64,000 nt of DNA. Source: Muricoccus pecuniae (GTDB taxonomy: Bacteria; Pseudomonadota; Alphaproteobacteria; Acetobacterales; Acetobacteraceae). Positions within the stretch are counted from its first letter, which is position 1. Every line of letters begins with the position of its first letter. The notes beneath the pieces are model-generated. The model ran no database searches and was not told the DNA's origin. It saw only the letters and a program-made list of their open reading frames with translations. The stretch is taken from positions 62,001 to 126,000 of the forward strand of contig NZ_JACIJD010000007.1 of assembly GCF_014199205.1 (NCBI RefSeq), in the 5' to 3' direction. A program made the translations under genes and the position numbers. This document shows, piece by piece, positions 45,280-54,222 of the stretch.

Positions 45280-46194
45280 ATGGAGCGTGTCGGTTTCATC
45301 GGTCTCGGGCGGATGGGGCGTCCCATGGCGTCGAATCTGCGCCGCAAGCAGTTCGCCCTGTCGGTCTTCGACATGGCACCCACCGCGGCGGCGGCGCTGG
45401 AGGAACTGGGGGCGAGCCGGGCCTCCTCGCCGGCCGAGCTGGCGCGCTGCTCTTCCGTCGTCATGACGATGTTGCCGGGGCCGCGGGAGGTGCGTGAGGT
45501 GGTGCTGGGCGCGGACGGCCTGTTGGCACACCTCGCCCCGGGATCGCTGGTCATGGACACCTCCACCGTGGATCCTGCCACGAGCGACGCGCTGGCTGCG
45601 GCATGCGCGGAAAAGGGCGTCGGCTTCGTGGACGCGCCGGTTGGTCGCCTGGCGAGCCACGCGGAGCGCGGCGAGAGCCTGTTCATGGTAGGGGCGAGCG
45701 ACACGGATTTCGCCCGCGTCCGACCCCTGCTGGAGGCGATGGGAAGCACCATCCACCATTGCGGGCCGCCGGGCAGCGGCACGCGCACGAAACTGGTGAA
45801 CAACCACCTTGCCGTGCTGCTCTGCACGCTCAACGCCGAGGCGCTCGCCCTGGCGGCGAGCTTCGGGCTCGACCTGGAGCGGACGCTGGAGGTGCTGCAC
45901 GGCACCACTGCGACCAATGGGCAGCTGAAGGTCAACTGGCCGCAAAAGGTACTCGCCGGCGACACGGGGCCGGGCTTCGCCATCGACCTGGCCCATAAGG
46001 ACCTGACCCTGATCGTGGAGGCGGGCAATGCGGAACGCGTGCCTCTGCCCATGGCGGCGGCCGGGCGCGAGACGCTCTCCTCCGCTCGCGCGCGCGGCTT
46101 TGGAGGGAAGGACTTCTCCGCGCTGCTCGACGCGCAATGCGACCTCTCGGGCCTGCCGCCGCCGAGATTGAAGGCTGGCACGCCGCCTGGCTGA
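45280..46194 (+). CDS. YihU-like 3-sulfolactaldehyde reductase (beta-hydroxyacid dehydrogenase family)
   Basis: The 304-residue protein is a beta-hydroxyacid dehydrogenase with the Rossmann motif G-F-I-G-L-G-R-M-G and catalytic Lys in T-K-L-V-N-N. Where most relatives have D-A-P-V-S-G-G, this one reads D-A-P-V-G-R, as in E. coli YihU, the 3-sulfolactaldehyde reductase of sulfoglycolysis. It also shares K-x-x-N-N, W-P-x-K-V-L-x-G-D and I-D-L-A-H-K-D-L with that enzyme, as I recall its sequence. It precedes two sulfopyruvate-decarboxylase-like subunits, so a C3-sulfonate role is plausible. Other small hydroxyacids cannot be excluded. Confidence 0.7.
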   Translation: MERVGFIGLGRMGRPMASNLRRKQFALSVFDMAPTAAAALEELGASRASSPAELARCSSVVMTMLPGPREVREVVLGADGLLAHLAPGSLVMDTSTVDPATSDALAAACAEKGVGFVDAPVGRLASHAERGESLFMVGASDTDFARVRPLLEAMGSTIHHCGPPGSGTRTKLVNNHLAVLLCTLNAEALALAASFGLDLERTLEVLHGTTATNGQLKVNWPQKVLAGDTGPGFAIDLAHKDLTLIVEAGNAERVPLPMAAAGRETLSSARARGFGGKDFSALLDAQCDLSGLPPPRLKAGTPPG

Positions 46195-46298
46195 AGGGCT
46201 GTACATATCCAGGATCGCCGGCAGACCTCACCTTCTGCCGGGCGATCCGCTCGAAGGCGATGCGGCCAGCCCGTGGGCAGAAAGAGGACGAGGTGTTG

Positions 46299-46856
46299 AT
46301 GACGACCTTCGTGGCCGGAGACTCCGAAACGGTGGAGCAGCCTCGCGCATCCTGGCCGCGCGAGATCTATGACGTCCTCCGCAGCATGGATGTCACGATC
46401 GCCGCCTATGTTCCCGATGGGGGCCATGCCGAGCTGATCCAGCGATTGCACGACGACCCCGCGGTCACGGCAGTGCCGCTGACGACCGAGGAGGAGGGGG
46501 TTGCCTTGGTCAGCGGTGCCTGGATCGGCGGCAGGCGAGGCGTGCTGCTGATGCAGTCGAGCGGTGTCGGCAATTGCGTCAACATGCTGTCGCTCGTGAA
46601 GACCTGCCGCTTCCCTTTGCTCGCCCTGGTGACCATGCGCGGTGAATGGGGCGAGTTCAATCCGTGGCAGGTTCCTATGGGATCGGCGACGCAGCAGGCA
46701 CTCGAGCTGATGGACGTGAAGGTTTTCCGCGCTTCGGACCCGTCCGAAGTGGCGCCTACCGTGGAAGCGGCGACACGGATGGCCTTCCTCGGGGGAACAC
46801 CCGTGGCGGTGCTGCTGTCACAGAAGCTCATCGGCGCGAAGGTCTTCACCAAATGA
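46299..46856 (+). CDS. comD: Sulfopyruvate decarboxylase-like alpha subunit (ThDP enzyme, PYR domain)
   Basis: The 185-residue protein is the pyrimidine-binding half of a ThDP decarboxylase. V-P-L-T-T-E-E-E-G contains the glutamate that activates the cofactor, and L-L-M-Q-S-S-G-V-G-N-C-V-N-M-L-S-L follows, a pattern shared by sulfopyruvate decarboxylase ComD and phosphonopyruvate decarboxylase. Being half-size, it needs the next gene for the diphosphate-binding domain. The two overlap by four bases (ATGA). It lies about 100 bases after a YihU-like reductase. The substrate class, a 3-carbon 2-oxoacid with an anionic tail, is inferred from similarity. Confidence 0.7.
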   Translation: MTTFVAGDSETVEQPRASWPREIYDVLRSMDVTIAAYVPDGGHAELIQRLHDDPAVTAVPLTTEEEGVALVSGAWIGGRRGVLLMQSSGVGNCVNMLSLVKTCRFPLLALVTMRGEWGEFNPWQVPMGSATQQALELMDVKVFRASDPSEVAPTVEAATRMAFLGGTPVAVLLSQKLIGAKVFTK

Positions 46857-47461
46857 CGGGGGGCGACATGGCGGCCCCTCCAGCACTCGACCGGCGGGCA
46901 GTCGTTCTCGAGATCATGCGGGGCCGTCGGGACCTGCTGGTCGTCGCCAGCCTCGGCTCGCCTACCTACGATCTGGCAGCAGCCGGGGACCATGAGCGGA
47001 ACTTCTATCTCTGGGGTGCCATGGGCGGCGCAACGACTTTCGGTCTGGGCTTGGCCCTGGCTCAACCTGAGGTGCCGGTTCTCGTTCTCGTCGGGGATGG
47101 AGAGTGCCTCATGGGCCTGGGCGCTCTGGCGACCATCGCCGTACAGCGCCCCGCGAACCTCTCCGTGGTCGTCCTGGACAACGGCCTCTACGGTGAAACC
47201 GGCGCGCAACGGAGCCATACCTCCGGCGGCCTGACCGATTTGGCTCAGGTGGCGCGGGCCTGCGGCATCGCCGAGACGATGCGGATCGAGACGGAGGCGC
47301 AGGTCAAGGAGCTGGCGGAGAGGGTGGGCCGGCTCGGAGCGGGGCCGCTCGTCGCCGTGGTCCGGATCGGTGGCGAGGAGAAGCCCCGCTGCATCCCTTC
47401 TCGCGACGGGGTGGCGCTGAAAGCGCGCATGCGCCGGGCACTCGGTCTGGACTCGATGTGA
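46853..47461 (+). CDS. comE: Sulfopyruvate decarboxylase-like beta subunit (ThDP enzyme, PP domain)
   Basis: The 202-residue protein carries the diphosphate- and metal-binding half. The ThDP motif is complete: G-D-G-E at the start, then about 25 residues on, V-V-V-L-D-N. L-Y-G-E-T-G-A-Q-R-S-H-T follows, as in ComE and phosphonopyruvate decarboxylase. The start overlaps the alpha-subunit stop; an internal ATG at 46868 has a better ribosome site and is an alternative. Together the pair would convert sulfopyruvate to sulfoacetaldehyde, or an analogous oxoacid to its aldehyde. Confidence 0.7.
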   Translation: MTGGDMAAPPALDRRAVVLEIMRGRRDLLVVASLGSPTYDLAAAGDHERNFYLWGAMGGATTFGLGLALAQPEVPVLVLVGDGECLMGLGALATIAVQRPANLSVVVLDNGLYGETGAQRSHTSGGLTDLAQVARACGIAETMRIETEAQVKELAERVGRLGAGPLVAVVRIGGEEKPRCIPSRDGVALKARMRRALGLDSM

Positions 47462-47677
47462 ACCGGCCGCTGGGAGCTTGCCCCGGCGAGGGAACCTCCG
47501 CGTCGAACACGCGACGTCTCGTCCCCGCGATGAACTCGCTGCACCCCCGAGCTGGCAAGGGCCGCGGCAGGCACGCGATCTCTCCGAAGAGGGCTCGTGC
47601 CGCTGCGACTCCCTTGCGCGTTGCGAGATTTCTGTTTCCTATCTGCATCCAAGAAGAAGTCGACGGGAGGAATGATC

Positions 47678-48766
47678 ATGGACCGCCGTGCCCTGCTGGG
47701 CGGCTCTGCCGCCATCTTGCCGGCTGCGCTCGCCGCACCTGCGATAGCGCAAACGCTGCCGGAAGTTCGGTGGCGCCTGACCTCATCTTTCCCGAAGAGT
47801 CTCGACCTCCTGTCGTCGGCCCCGGAGAATGCTGCGCGGCGGATCGCGGCGCTGACGGACAACCGCTTCCAGATACGCGTCTTCGCTGCGGGCGAGATCG
47901 TCGGCGGATTACAGGCGCTCGACGCCGTGCAGGCGGGCACGGTGGAAGCAGCGTTCACGGCTCCCTACTACTATGTAGGCAAGGACCCGACCTTCGCCTT
48001 CTTCTCCGTCCTGCCATTCGGTCTGACGCAGCGACAGATGACTGCCTGGCTACGCCACGGAGGCGGCCTTGATCTGGCGAACGAGCTGTTCAAGGAATAC
48101 AATATTCTCGGATTTCCGACCGGCGATACCGGCGCGCAGATGGGGGGATGGTTCCGCAAGGAGATCCGCACCCCGGACGACTTCAAGGGCCTGAAGTTCC
48201 GGGTCGCCGGACTGGCCGGTGAGGTTTTCGCGCGCATGGGCGCCGTGCCGATACAGATCGCGGCCGGTGATATCTATCCCTCCCTTGAGCGCGGCACGCT
48301 GGACGCCGTGGAGTTCGTGGGGCCGCATGACGACGAGCGGCTCGGCTTCGCGCGCGTGGCACCCTACTACTACTATCCCGGCTTCTTCGAACCGAGTGCG
48401 CGCCTGTTCACGATGGTGAACCTCCGTGCCTGGGAAGCGCTTCCCGAGCAGTACAAGCAGGCCTTCCAGGTTGCCTGCCTCGAGCAGGAATCAGAGCTGA
48501 CCAGTCGCTATGACCATTCCAATCCGCAGGCACTCCGGCGGCTGGTAGCGGCTGGTACGCAGCTGCGTGCCTATCCTCGCCCGGTGCTCGAGGCGGCCTG
48601 GCGCTCCGCCAATGCTGTTTTCGAGGAAACGGCGCAGCGGAACGAGAAGTTCCGGAAGGTGCTGGAATCCTATCGTCGGTACCGCGACGAGGAGTTCACT
48701 TGGTTCCGCGTGGCCGAGAACTCCTATGACAACTTCGCATTCACGGCGACGCAGATGGTCCGTTGA
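47678..48766 (+). CDS. TRAP transporter binding protein, 2-oxoacid (TakP)-like
   Basis: The 362-residue receptor has a twin-arginine leader (M-D-R-R-A-L-L-G-G) ending near A-I-A-Q, and the body of the 15101-16216 paralogue: W-R-L-T-S-S-F-P, G-A-Q-M-G-G-W-F-R-K and L-E-R-G-T-L-D-A-V-E-F-V-G-P-H-D-D. TakP-type proteins read E-W-x-G-P-Y-D-D at this last site, which helps hold a 2-oxoacid and a cation, so Trp to Phe and Tyr to His changes suggest an altered ligand. ATG 47678 is chosen because GGGAGG is seven bases upstream. Its place after ComDE-like genes suggests uptake of the same compound. No membrane subunit is nearby. Confidence 0.85.
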   Translation: MDRRALLGGSAAILPAALAAPAIAQTLPEVRWRLTSSFPKSLDLLSSAPENAARRIAALTDNRFQIRVFAAGEIVGGLQALDAVQAGTVEAAFTAPYYYVGKDPTFAFFSVLPFGLTQRQMTAWLRHGGGLDLANELFKEYNILGFPTGDTGAQMGGWFRKEIRTPDDFKGLKFRVAGLAGEVFARMGAVPIQIAAGDIYPSLERGTLDAVEFVGPHDDERLGFARVAPYYYYPGFFEPSARLFTMVNLRAWEALPEQYKQAFQVACLEQESELTSRYDHSNPQALRRLVAAGTQLRAYPRPVLEAAWRSANAVFEETAQRNEKFRKVLESYRRYRDEEFTWFRVAENSYDNFAFTATQMVR

Positions 48767-49070
48767 TCAAGGGCCGGCGGCGAGGCCTCTCGTGGGCAGC
48801 GCCGGCATGTGCCTGTGCGATGGTTGCGGCGATGTCGTTCCCGGCAGGACCGGCTGGAACGCCGATCCTCCTCGGCTGATCAGAGCGTCGGCCATCCACA
48901 ACTCCGTGCCCCTTGCCATGTCGGTCGGCGCTTGAATGGGCCGGCCGACAAAACGGCGGCATTCGGAGTCCCGACGGAAAGGTGAGATCGGATAAAACGG
49001 ACTCGGAACGGCCGTGGTCGATAACAAGGTGGTCTTCGGGCTTTAGCTTGAGCCGTGCTATTGGGCCTTC
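48767..49070. other. Intergenic region before hflX
   Basis: About 300 bases with no credible gene. No strong terminator was seen after the TRAP receptor. The hflX promoter should be here. Confidence 0.5.
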
Positions 49071-50441
49071 ATGGAGACCAAGCCCCCCACCCCGCTTGCC
49101 GTTCTTGTCGGTATTCAGACGCCGCAAGTCGATGATGTCGCCCATGAAGCCAGCCTGGAGGAACTGGGGCGCCTGGTGAAAACGCTTGGCTACAAGGTCG
49201 TTGGGGCGGTGTCTCAGCGGAGAGAGGGGACGGGTGCCGGTTCCGTACTGGGCAGCGGCAAGTTGGCGGAACTGGCGGCGCTGACCGGCGGCAGCGGCGT
49301 GATCGGCTCAATGGCGCCGCCGCCGAGGTCGAAGGCCAGGACACGTTTCGAGGGAGCGGCCGATGCCGCGGCTCCGGGCGCGCCAACCGACCCGACGGAA
49401 TCCGAACCGGAGCTCGACCGCAAGCCTGAGTTCGTCATCGTCGATCACGAGCTCTCGCCCAGCCAGATCCGTAATCTGGAGCGGGCGACCGGGGCCCAGG
49501 TGCTCGACCGCACCGGCGTCATCGTCGAGATCTTCCACCGGCACGCCAATACCCGCGAGGCGAAGCTGCAGGTGGAGATGGCGCGGCTGAAATACGTCGC
49601 GCCGCGCCTGCGGGAATCGTCGGGGGGCGGGGGCCGGCAGCAGGGGCCCGGAGCGGGAGAAACCAACCTTGACCTCGATCGCCGCAAAATCCGCGATCGG
49701 CTGGCCGAACTGAAGGAACAGCTCGAGGCGGTGCAGCGCGACAGCGATCATCGTCGCTCCGCCCGGCGGGACCAGCTGCGGGTGGCGCTGGTCGGCTACA
49801 CGAATGCGGGCAAGTCCTCGCTGATGCGTGCGCTGACCGGAAGTCAGGTCCTGGTGGAGGACAAGCTCTTCGCCACGCTCGATACGACGGTTCGTATCCT
49901 CCAGCCGGAAACCAGGCCACGAGTGCTCGTGTCGGACACGGTTGGCTTCATCAAGCAGCTACCGCACGACCTCGTCGCCTCCTTTCGTTCGACCTTGACG
50001 GAGGCTCTCGAGGCCTCGCTGCTGCTTTTCGTGGTCGATGCCTCGGACCCGACCTATGAGGCGCAGCTCGAGGTGAGCCGCAGCGTGCTGAGGGAGATCG
50101 GCGCGGATGCGGTACCGTCCCGCTTGGTGTTGAACAAAATGGACAGGGTGGACGACGTGCGGCGCGCCGTGCTCCTGGCCAGGCATCCGGACGCGATCAT
50201 GCTCTCCGCCCATTCGCCTGGGGATGTGAGTGCGCTGCGGGACACCATCATCGCCTTCTTCGAGGCGGAGATGGTTGAGGATGTGCTGATCCTGCCATAT
50301 GCGAAGCAAGGGCTGATCGGCGAGGTGTACGAGAGCGCGCGCGTCCTGTCAGAGGAGTACGATGAGAATGGCCGCGTCCTGAAGGTGCGCGGCCTGCCTG
50401 GCGCCATCACCCGCCTGCGAAGAAGTCTTGCTGCGTCCTGA
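49071..50441 (+). CDS. hflX: GTPase HflX
   Basis: HflX is a ribosome-splitting GTPase that rescues stalled ribosomes. The 456-residue protein has an N-terminal HflX domain with G-T-G-A-G-S-V-L-G-S-G-K, a glycine-rich linker (about residues 185-200), then the G domain with G-Y-T-N-A-G-K-S-S (G1), D-T-V-G-F (G3) and N-K-M-D (G4). An insertion with M-A-P-P-P-R-S-K-A near residue 85 is longer than in E. coli. In most alphaproteobacteria hflX follows hfq; here it stands alone in the accessory zone. Confidence 0.95.
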   Translation: METKPPTPLAVLVGIQTPQVDDVAHEASLEELGRLVKTLGYKVVGAVSQRREGTGAGSVLGSGKLAELAALTGGSGVIGSMAPPPRSKARTRFEGAADAAAPGAPTDPTESEPELDRKPEFVIVDHELSPSQIRNLERATGAQVLDRTGVIVEIFHRHANTREAKLQVEMARLKYVAPRLRESSGGGGRQQGPGAGETNLDLDRRKIRDRLAELKEQLEAVQRDSDHRRSARRDQLRVALVGYTNAGKSSLMRALTGSQVLVEDKLFATLDTTVRILQPETRPRVLVSDTVGFIKQLPHDLVASFRSTLTEALEASLLLFVVDASDPTYEAQLEVSRSVLREIGADAVPSRLVLNKMDRVDDVRRAVLLARHPDAIMLSAHSPGDVSALRDTIIAFFEAEMVEDVLILPYAKQGLIGEVYESARVLSEEYDENGRVLKVRGLPGAITRLRRSLAAS

Positions 50442-50624
50442 AGTACGAGTGCAGTGCCGCGCCCAGGCTGGCTTTGACAGCACAGCCGTACTGCTGATCA
50501 GCGGTGCCGACTATCGAGAGATTTAGGCGGGGATTCGCTGCTTCTAATCACGCCGGTGGAAGCGAACGATGCAGCGGTTAGAGCTGTCAGCGCATGCTCC
50601 GGTTGTGGCCTCAACCTGTACAGG

Positions 50625-51734
50625 TCAGGGTCCCACTGTTCCTGACCAGACCAGCCCGGGCTGCGCACCAATAAAGCGTCCGGGCGCTAGCCCTTCCGCG
50701 GCGAGCGCCACCGCGAGGTCCGCCAGCGGGCGGCCAATCCCCTCGTCCGTGAGCTTGAAGGTACCCCAGTGATAGCCGAGCGCCTGACGCGCGCCGAGCA
50801 GCTTGAAGCCTTGTACCGCATCCGCCGGATTCATGTGCTGGCCCGCCATGAACCACCTGGGCTCATAAGCGCCGATCGGCAGCAGCGCGAGGCCGAGTGG
50901 CCCGTGCCGCTCCGCAACGCGCCGGAACGGCCGGCCATCGTCGAAGCCCGTGTCCCCCGCGAAGAAGACGCCGTCTCCCAGGCCACGCAGCACAAATCCG
51001 CACCACAGCGCACGGTTGCGGTCCCAGAGGCCGCGCGCCGTCCAGTGGTGGACCTGCTCCAGCACGGCTTCAGCACCGTTCCCGAGTGGCACCGCACCAC
51101 CCCAGTCAGCGGTCGAGACCTCAATGGCCGGGTCGTGCTCCCGGATGGTAGTGTCGTTGCCGAGCGGCGCGACGATCCGCGGCCGGTCGCGGCGCCAGAG
51201 GCGCGCGAGGGTCTCGACGTCCAAGTGGTCGTAATGCCCGTGAGACACCAGAATGATGTCGATGGGCGGCAGATCGTCGAAGGCGATGCCCGGTGGGTTG
51301 GCGCGCTTGGGGCCGACGAAGGAGAAAGGGCTGGCACGCTCGGACCAGACCGGGTCCGTCAGGATGTTCAGCCCCGCGCCCTGGATGAGGAAGCTCGCAT
51401 GGCCGACAAAGCTGACGCGGAGCGCCCTCCCCTCCACGCGCCGCGGAGGCCGGTCAGGCGGGAACGGGCTGGGATAGGCGTCGGGCCAGTCCTCGTCATT
51501 CCCGTTGAGCTTCCATCGCGCCAGGTCCATGAGGCCGCGCGGACCCGTGCCGCCCGGATTGAAGAACCGCGCACCATCGAAGTGGTCGCTCACCGGCCCC
51601 TCGTAGCTCGCCATGCCGCTAGCGGAACAGCCGCCCATCCAGGGCAGCATTCCCAGCACCGGAGCAGCACCGAGCAGGGCCGCAAAGCGGCGCCGGGGCA
51701 CGCTGTGAGTGGATCGGGATCTGTCGTCAGTCAC
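50625..51734 (-). CDS. Metallo-beta-lactamase-fold hydrolase, probable lipoprotein
   Basis: The 369-residue protein resembles the NAPE-PLD/UlaG-like branch: F-V-G-H-A-S-F-L-I, the metal motif S-H-G-H-Y-D-H-L-D, H-H-W-T-A-R-G, A-G-D-T-G-F-D-D-G and Y-H-W-G. The N-terminus has P-R-R-R-F, a hydrophobic core and M-G-G-C, a lipobox-like site, so it is likely anchored in the envelope. I use the GTG at 51734; upstream ATG codons are in frame but extend into non-protein-like sequence. The reaction, perhaps phosphodiester or lactone hydrolysis, is unknown. Confidence 0.8.
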   Translation of the reverse strand: MTDDRSRSTHSVPRRRFAALLGAAPVLGMLPWMGGCSASGMASYEGPVSDHFDGARFFNPGGTGPRGLMDLARWKLNGNDEDWPDAYPSPFPPDRPPRRVEGRALRVSFVGHASFLIQGAGLNILTDPVWSERASPFSFVGPKRANPPGIAFDDLPPIDIILVSHGHYDHLDVETLARLWRRDRPRIVAPLGNDTTIREHDPAIEVSTADWGGAVPLGNGAEAVLEQVHHWTARGLWDRNRALWCGFVLRGLGDGVFFAGDTGFDDGRPFRRVAERHGPLGLALLPIGAYEPRWFMAGQHMNPADAVQGFKLLGARQALGYHWGTFKLTDEGIGRPLADLAVALAAEGLAPGRFIGAQPGLVWSGTVGP

Positions 51735-52125
51735 GGGATGTCCGGGATCTCGGGCGGTAGGAACACCATGAGGCAGGTCCTCTGCTTCTCCCGGCTGAGC
51801 GTTGCCGTCCAGCATGTCAGGCATCCCGGGCAAGCAGGCAAGTGACATCGGTCCTGTTGGAGCCTGAACCAAGGGGCTGAGCCCGGTGCTCTCCGGCTGT
51901 CCAAAGGGTGCGATGGCACTGGCGGATGAGCGGCGGGCGGTGCTGGAGCCCTTGGCCGAAGCGTTCCGCCTCCCACGCGAAGTGCCGCCGCAGCACCCGG
52001 TCGGTGTCGGACAGCAGGGCTCCGACCGCGACCTCCCCGGGAGGTCCGGCGGGGTTGAACTTCGCATGCCCCTCCCTGGAGGCTAACCTGATGAGAACGG
52101 CATCGAGCCTGGGATGGGTCGTGGC
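51735..52125. other. Divergent intergenic region
   Basis: Nearly 400 bases lie between the metallo-hydrolase and tam. A short frame (51886-52086, plus) has no family pattern. No repeats or hairpins stood out. Confidence 0.5.
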
Positions 52126-52896
52126 ATGAGTTGGTCGGCAAGGCAGTACACGCAGTTCGAGGACGAACGCACACGCCCGGTACGCGACCTGCTGGCGCGC
52201 GTCCTTGAGCGGGACGTAACGGCGGTGGCGGATCTCGGATGCGGCCCTGGCAACTCCACCGAGTTGCTGCGGGCGCGCTTTCCCGGCGCGGCGGTACTCG
52301 GCCTCGATAGCTCGGCGGACATGCTGGCGGCCGCGCGCCAACGGCTGCCGGGGGTTGAGTTCGTGCTCGGCGACATCGCGGCCTGGCAGGGATCGCAACG
52401 CTACGATGTCGTGCTCGCCAACGCATCTCTCCAATGGGTGCCGGACCACAGGACTCTGCTCCCTGCGCTGCTGGAACGCCTCGCTCCGGGAGGGCAACTG
52501 GCGGTGCAGATGCCGGACAACCTCGACGAGCCCGCGCATCAGCTGATGCGGAAGGTGGCCTCCACGGGGCCGTGGGCGGCGAAGCTGAGGGCGGCCGGGG
52601 AGGCGCGGGCACCGCGTCGCGGGGCAGCTTGGTACTACGGCGCGCTGCGGGAACTTGGTGCGCGCGTGGATGTGTGGATCACCATCTACCATCATCCACT
52701 GCCTGGTGGCGCAAGTGCTGTCGTGGAGTGGTTCAAGGGCAGCGGGCTGCGGCCCTTCCTCGACCCATTGGATGAGGGTGAGCGGGCGGAGTTCCTGGAG
52801 CGCTACGAGGCTGGGATCCAAGAGGCCTATCCTGCCCAGGAGGATGGAACTGTGCTGTTGCCGTTTCCCCGGTTGTTCTTCGTCGCGACGCGCTGA
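52126..52896 (+). CDS. tam: Trans-aconitate 2-methyltransferase
   Basis: Tam methylates trans-aconitate, a spontaneous by-product that inhibits aconitase. The 256-residue protein starts [16 protein letters not shown], which is diagnostic of Tam, followed by the SAM motif [12 protein letters not shown] and [15 protein letters not shown] 52126 gives the standard N-terminus and length; ATG 52114 adds four residues. It is monocistronic. Confidence 0.93.
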   Translation: MSWSARQYTQFEDERTRPVRDLLARVLERDVTAVADLGCGPGNSTELLRARFPGAAVLGLDSSADMLAAARQRLPGVEFVLGDIAAWQGSQRYDVVLANASLQWVPDHRTLLPALLERLAPGGQLAVQMPDNLDEPAHQLMRKVASTGPWAAKLRAAGEARAPRRGAAWYYGALRELGARVDVWITIYHHPLPGGASAVVEWFKGSGLRPFLDPLDEGERAEFLERYEAGIQEAYPAQEDGTVLLPFPRLFFVATR

Positions 52897-53191
52897 CGAA
52901 TGGGAGGGGCGGGCGAGGGTCGGAGAACAGCCCGCTCCCGGGGAAGCGGCCGGGTACCGTTCCTTTCGGAACATAGGTCAGCGCGGCCAGCGCCGATGCT
53001 GGGATGTCCCTCTGCGCCGCTCCAGGCGGGGCAGCGCTGACGCATGCAGACGGCCGCGGACCGTCGCCGCTACTGCCCTCCCGGTTCACCGTTCACGGGA
53101 AATCGTCGGCAGTTTCTGTGCAAGGAATGACAGACCTGCTTGTCATCGAAAATCTCGGACATGGTAACGTCCTGGCACTACGCTCCGGCTC
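52897..53191. other. Intergenic region upstream of a LysR gene
   Basis: About 295 bases. Apart from the dyad at 53127-53146 nothing was found. Confidence 0.5.
53127..53146. promoter_or_regulatory. Dyad ATGACA-N8-TGTCAT, possible LysR site
   Basis: A 20-bp inverted repeat with 6-bp arms sits 45 bases before the LysR-type gene. Position and size suit an autoregulatory LysR binding site. No second copy was noticed before the downstream dehydrogenase operon. Confidence 0.4.
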
Positions 53192-54100
53192 ATGCACATG
53201 CCGCTCCGCGCCATCGCCGTGTTCCACGCTGCCGCTCGGGCGGGCAGCCTGACGCGCGCCGCGCAGGATCTCGGCGTGACACCCTCGGCGGTCAGCCAGC
53301 AGATCGCAGCGTTGGAGCTGCACCTCGGCACGTCACTGATGGTGAAGTCGGGGCGGCGAATGGCGTTGACGGAGGCCGGAGAGCGCTACTTCGAGATGAT
53401 CTCGGAGAACCTGGAGCGCGTGGCCGAGGCGACGCGCGGGATCCGCGGCTATCTGTCGTCCCGGTCGCTCACCGTGCGCGTCACGCCGACATTCGCGACC
53501 AAGTGGCTGCTGCCTCACCTCGGCGGCTTTCTCGACGCCTACCCGGATATCGACCTGCGCCTCGATGCGACCAACGAGCCGACCGATTTCGCGCGCGGGG
53601 CCGTCGACATCGACATTCGCCATGGTGAGGGCAACTGGCCCGGGCTGTTCGTCGAGGGCATCACGGAGGAGCGCTTCCTGCCGGTCTGTCATCCCGGGCT
53701 CTGCCCGCCCGGCAGCCTGAGGGCGGAGGAGCTGCCGCGCTTTCGCCTGATCCATTCGGTGAAGTCGCAGGTGCAGTGGGGCCACTGGTTCGGCCTGGCC
53801 GGCGTCAGCGCCCCTGCCAGGTGGCGGCGCGTGCTGTTCGACCGCAGCCACATGGCCATAGATGCCGCGGCCAATGGGATCGGTATCGCGCTGGAGAGCG
53901 ACCTGATGATGGAGCGCGAGTTGCGCGAGGGCCTGCTGGCCTGCCCGGTGAGCGAGCCGCCGCAGGCAAGGCGGACGACGCAGTGGCTGGTCTGCCCGCA
54001 TGACAGGCTGCGCCGCAGCCAAGTGGCCGCCTTCCTCGCCTGGCTCCGCGCTGAGCGCGACCTGTGGTGTGGACGGACTCTCCGCATGGCAGGGGAGTGA
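53192..54100 (+). CDS. LysR-family transcriptional regulator (GcvA-like)
   Basis: The 302-residue protein has the N-terminal winged helix (L-R-A-I-A-V-F-H-A-A-A-R-A-G-S-L-T-R-A-A, L-G-V-T-P-S-A-V-S-Q-Q-I) and a LysR effector domain beginning L-T-V-R-V-T-P-T-F-A-T-K-W-L-L-P. The P-T-F-A-x-K-W-L-L-P phrase and V-D-I-D-I-R-H-G-x-G are typical of the GcvA subgroup. It is co-directional with, and about 120 bases before, the SAF oxidoreductase operon, its likely target. Confidence 0.9.
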   Translation: MHMPLRAIAVFHAAARAGSLTRAAQDLGVTPSAVSQQIAALELHLGTSLMVKSGRRMALTEAGERYFEMISENLERVAEATRGIRGYLSSRSLTVRVTPTFATKWLLPHLGGFLDAYPDIDLRLDATNEPTDFARGAVDIDIRHGEGNWPGLFVEGITEERFLPVCHPGLCPPGSLRAEELPRFRLIHSVKSQVQWGHWFGLAGVSAPARWRRVLFDRSHMAIDAAANGIGIALESDLMMERELREGLLACPVSEPPQARRTTQWLVCPHDRLRRSQVAAFLAWLRAERDLWCGRTLRMAGE

Positions 54101-54222
54101 TTAGATCCACTTAACGGCACTGCCTGAAAAACTCGTTTGAGCTAACGCGAGCCGCTCCCCTACCGTCTGCCTAACCAAGTGGGCCGGTGAAATAGGCCAG
54201 CCCAGACCAAGGGGAGGACCGG

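Noticed and set aside
50614-50625. Perfect palindrome ACCTGTACAGGT resembling half of a lux box
   Set aside because: It overlaps the 3' end of a gene, lacks the spacing of a 20-bp lux box, and no LuxR/LuxI gene is present; likely chance or part of a weak hairpin.
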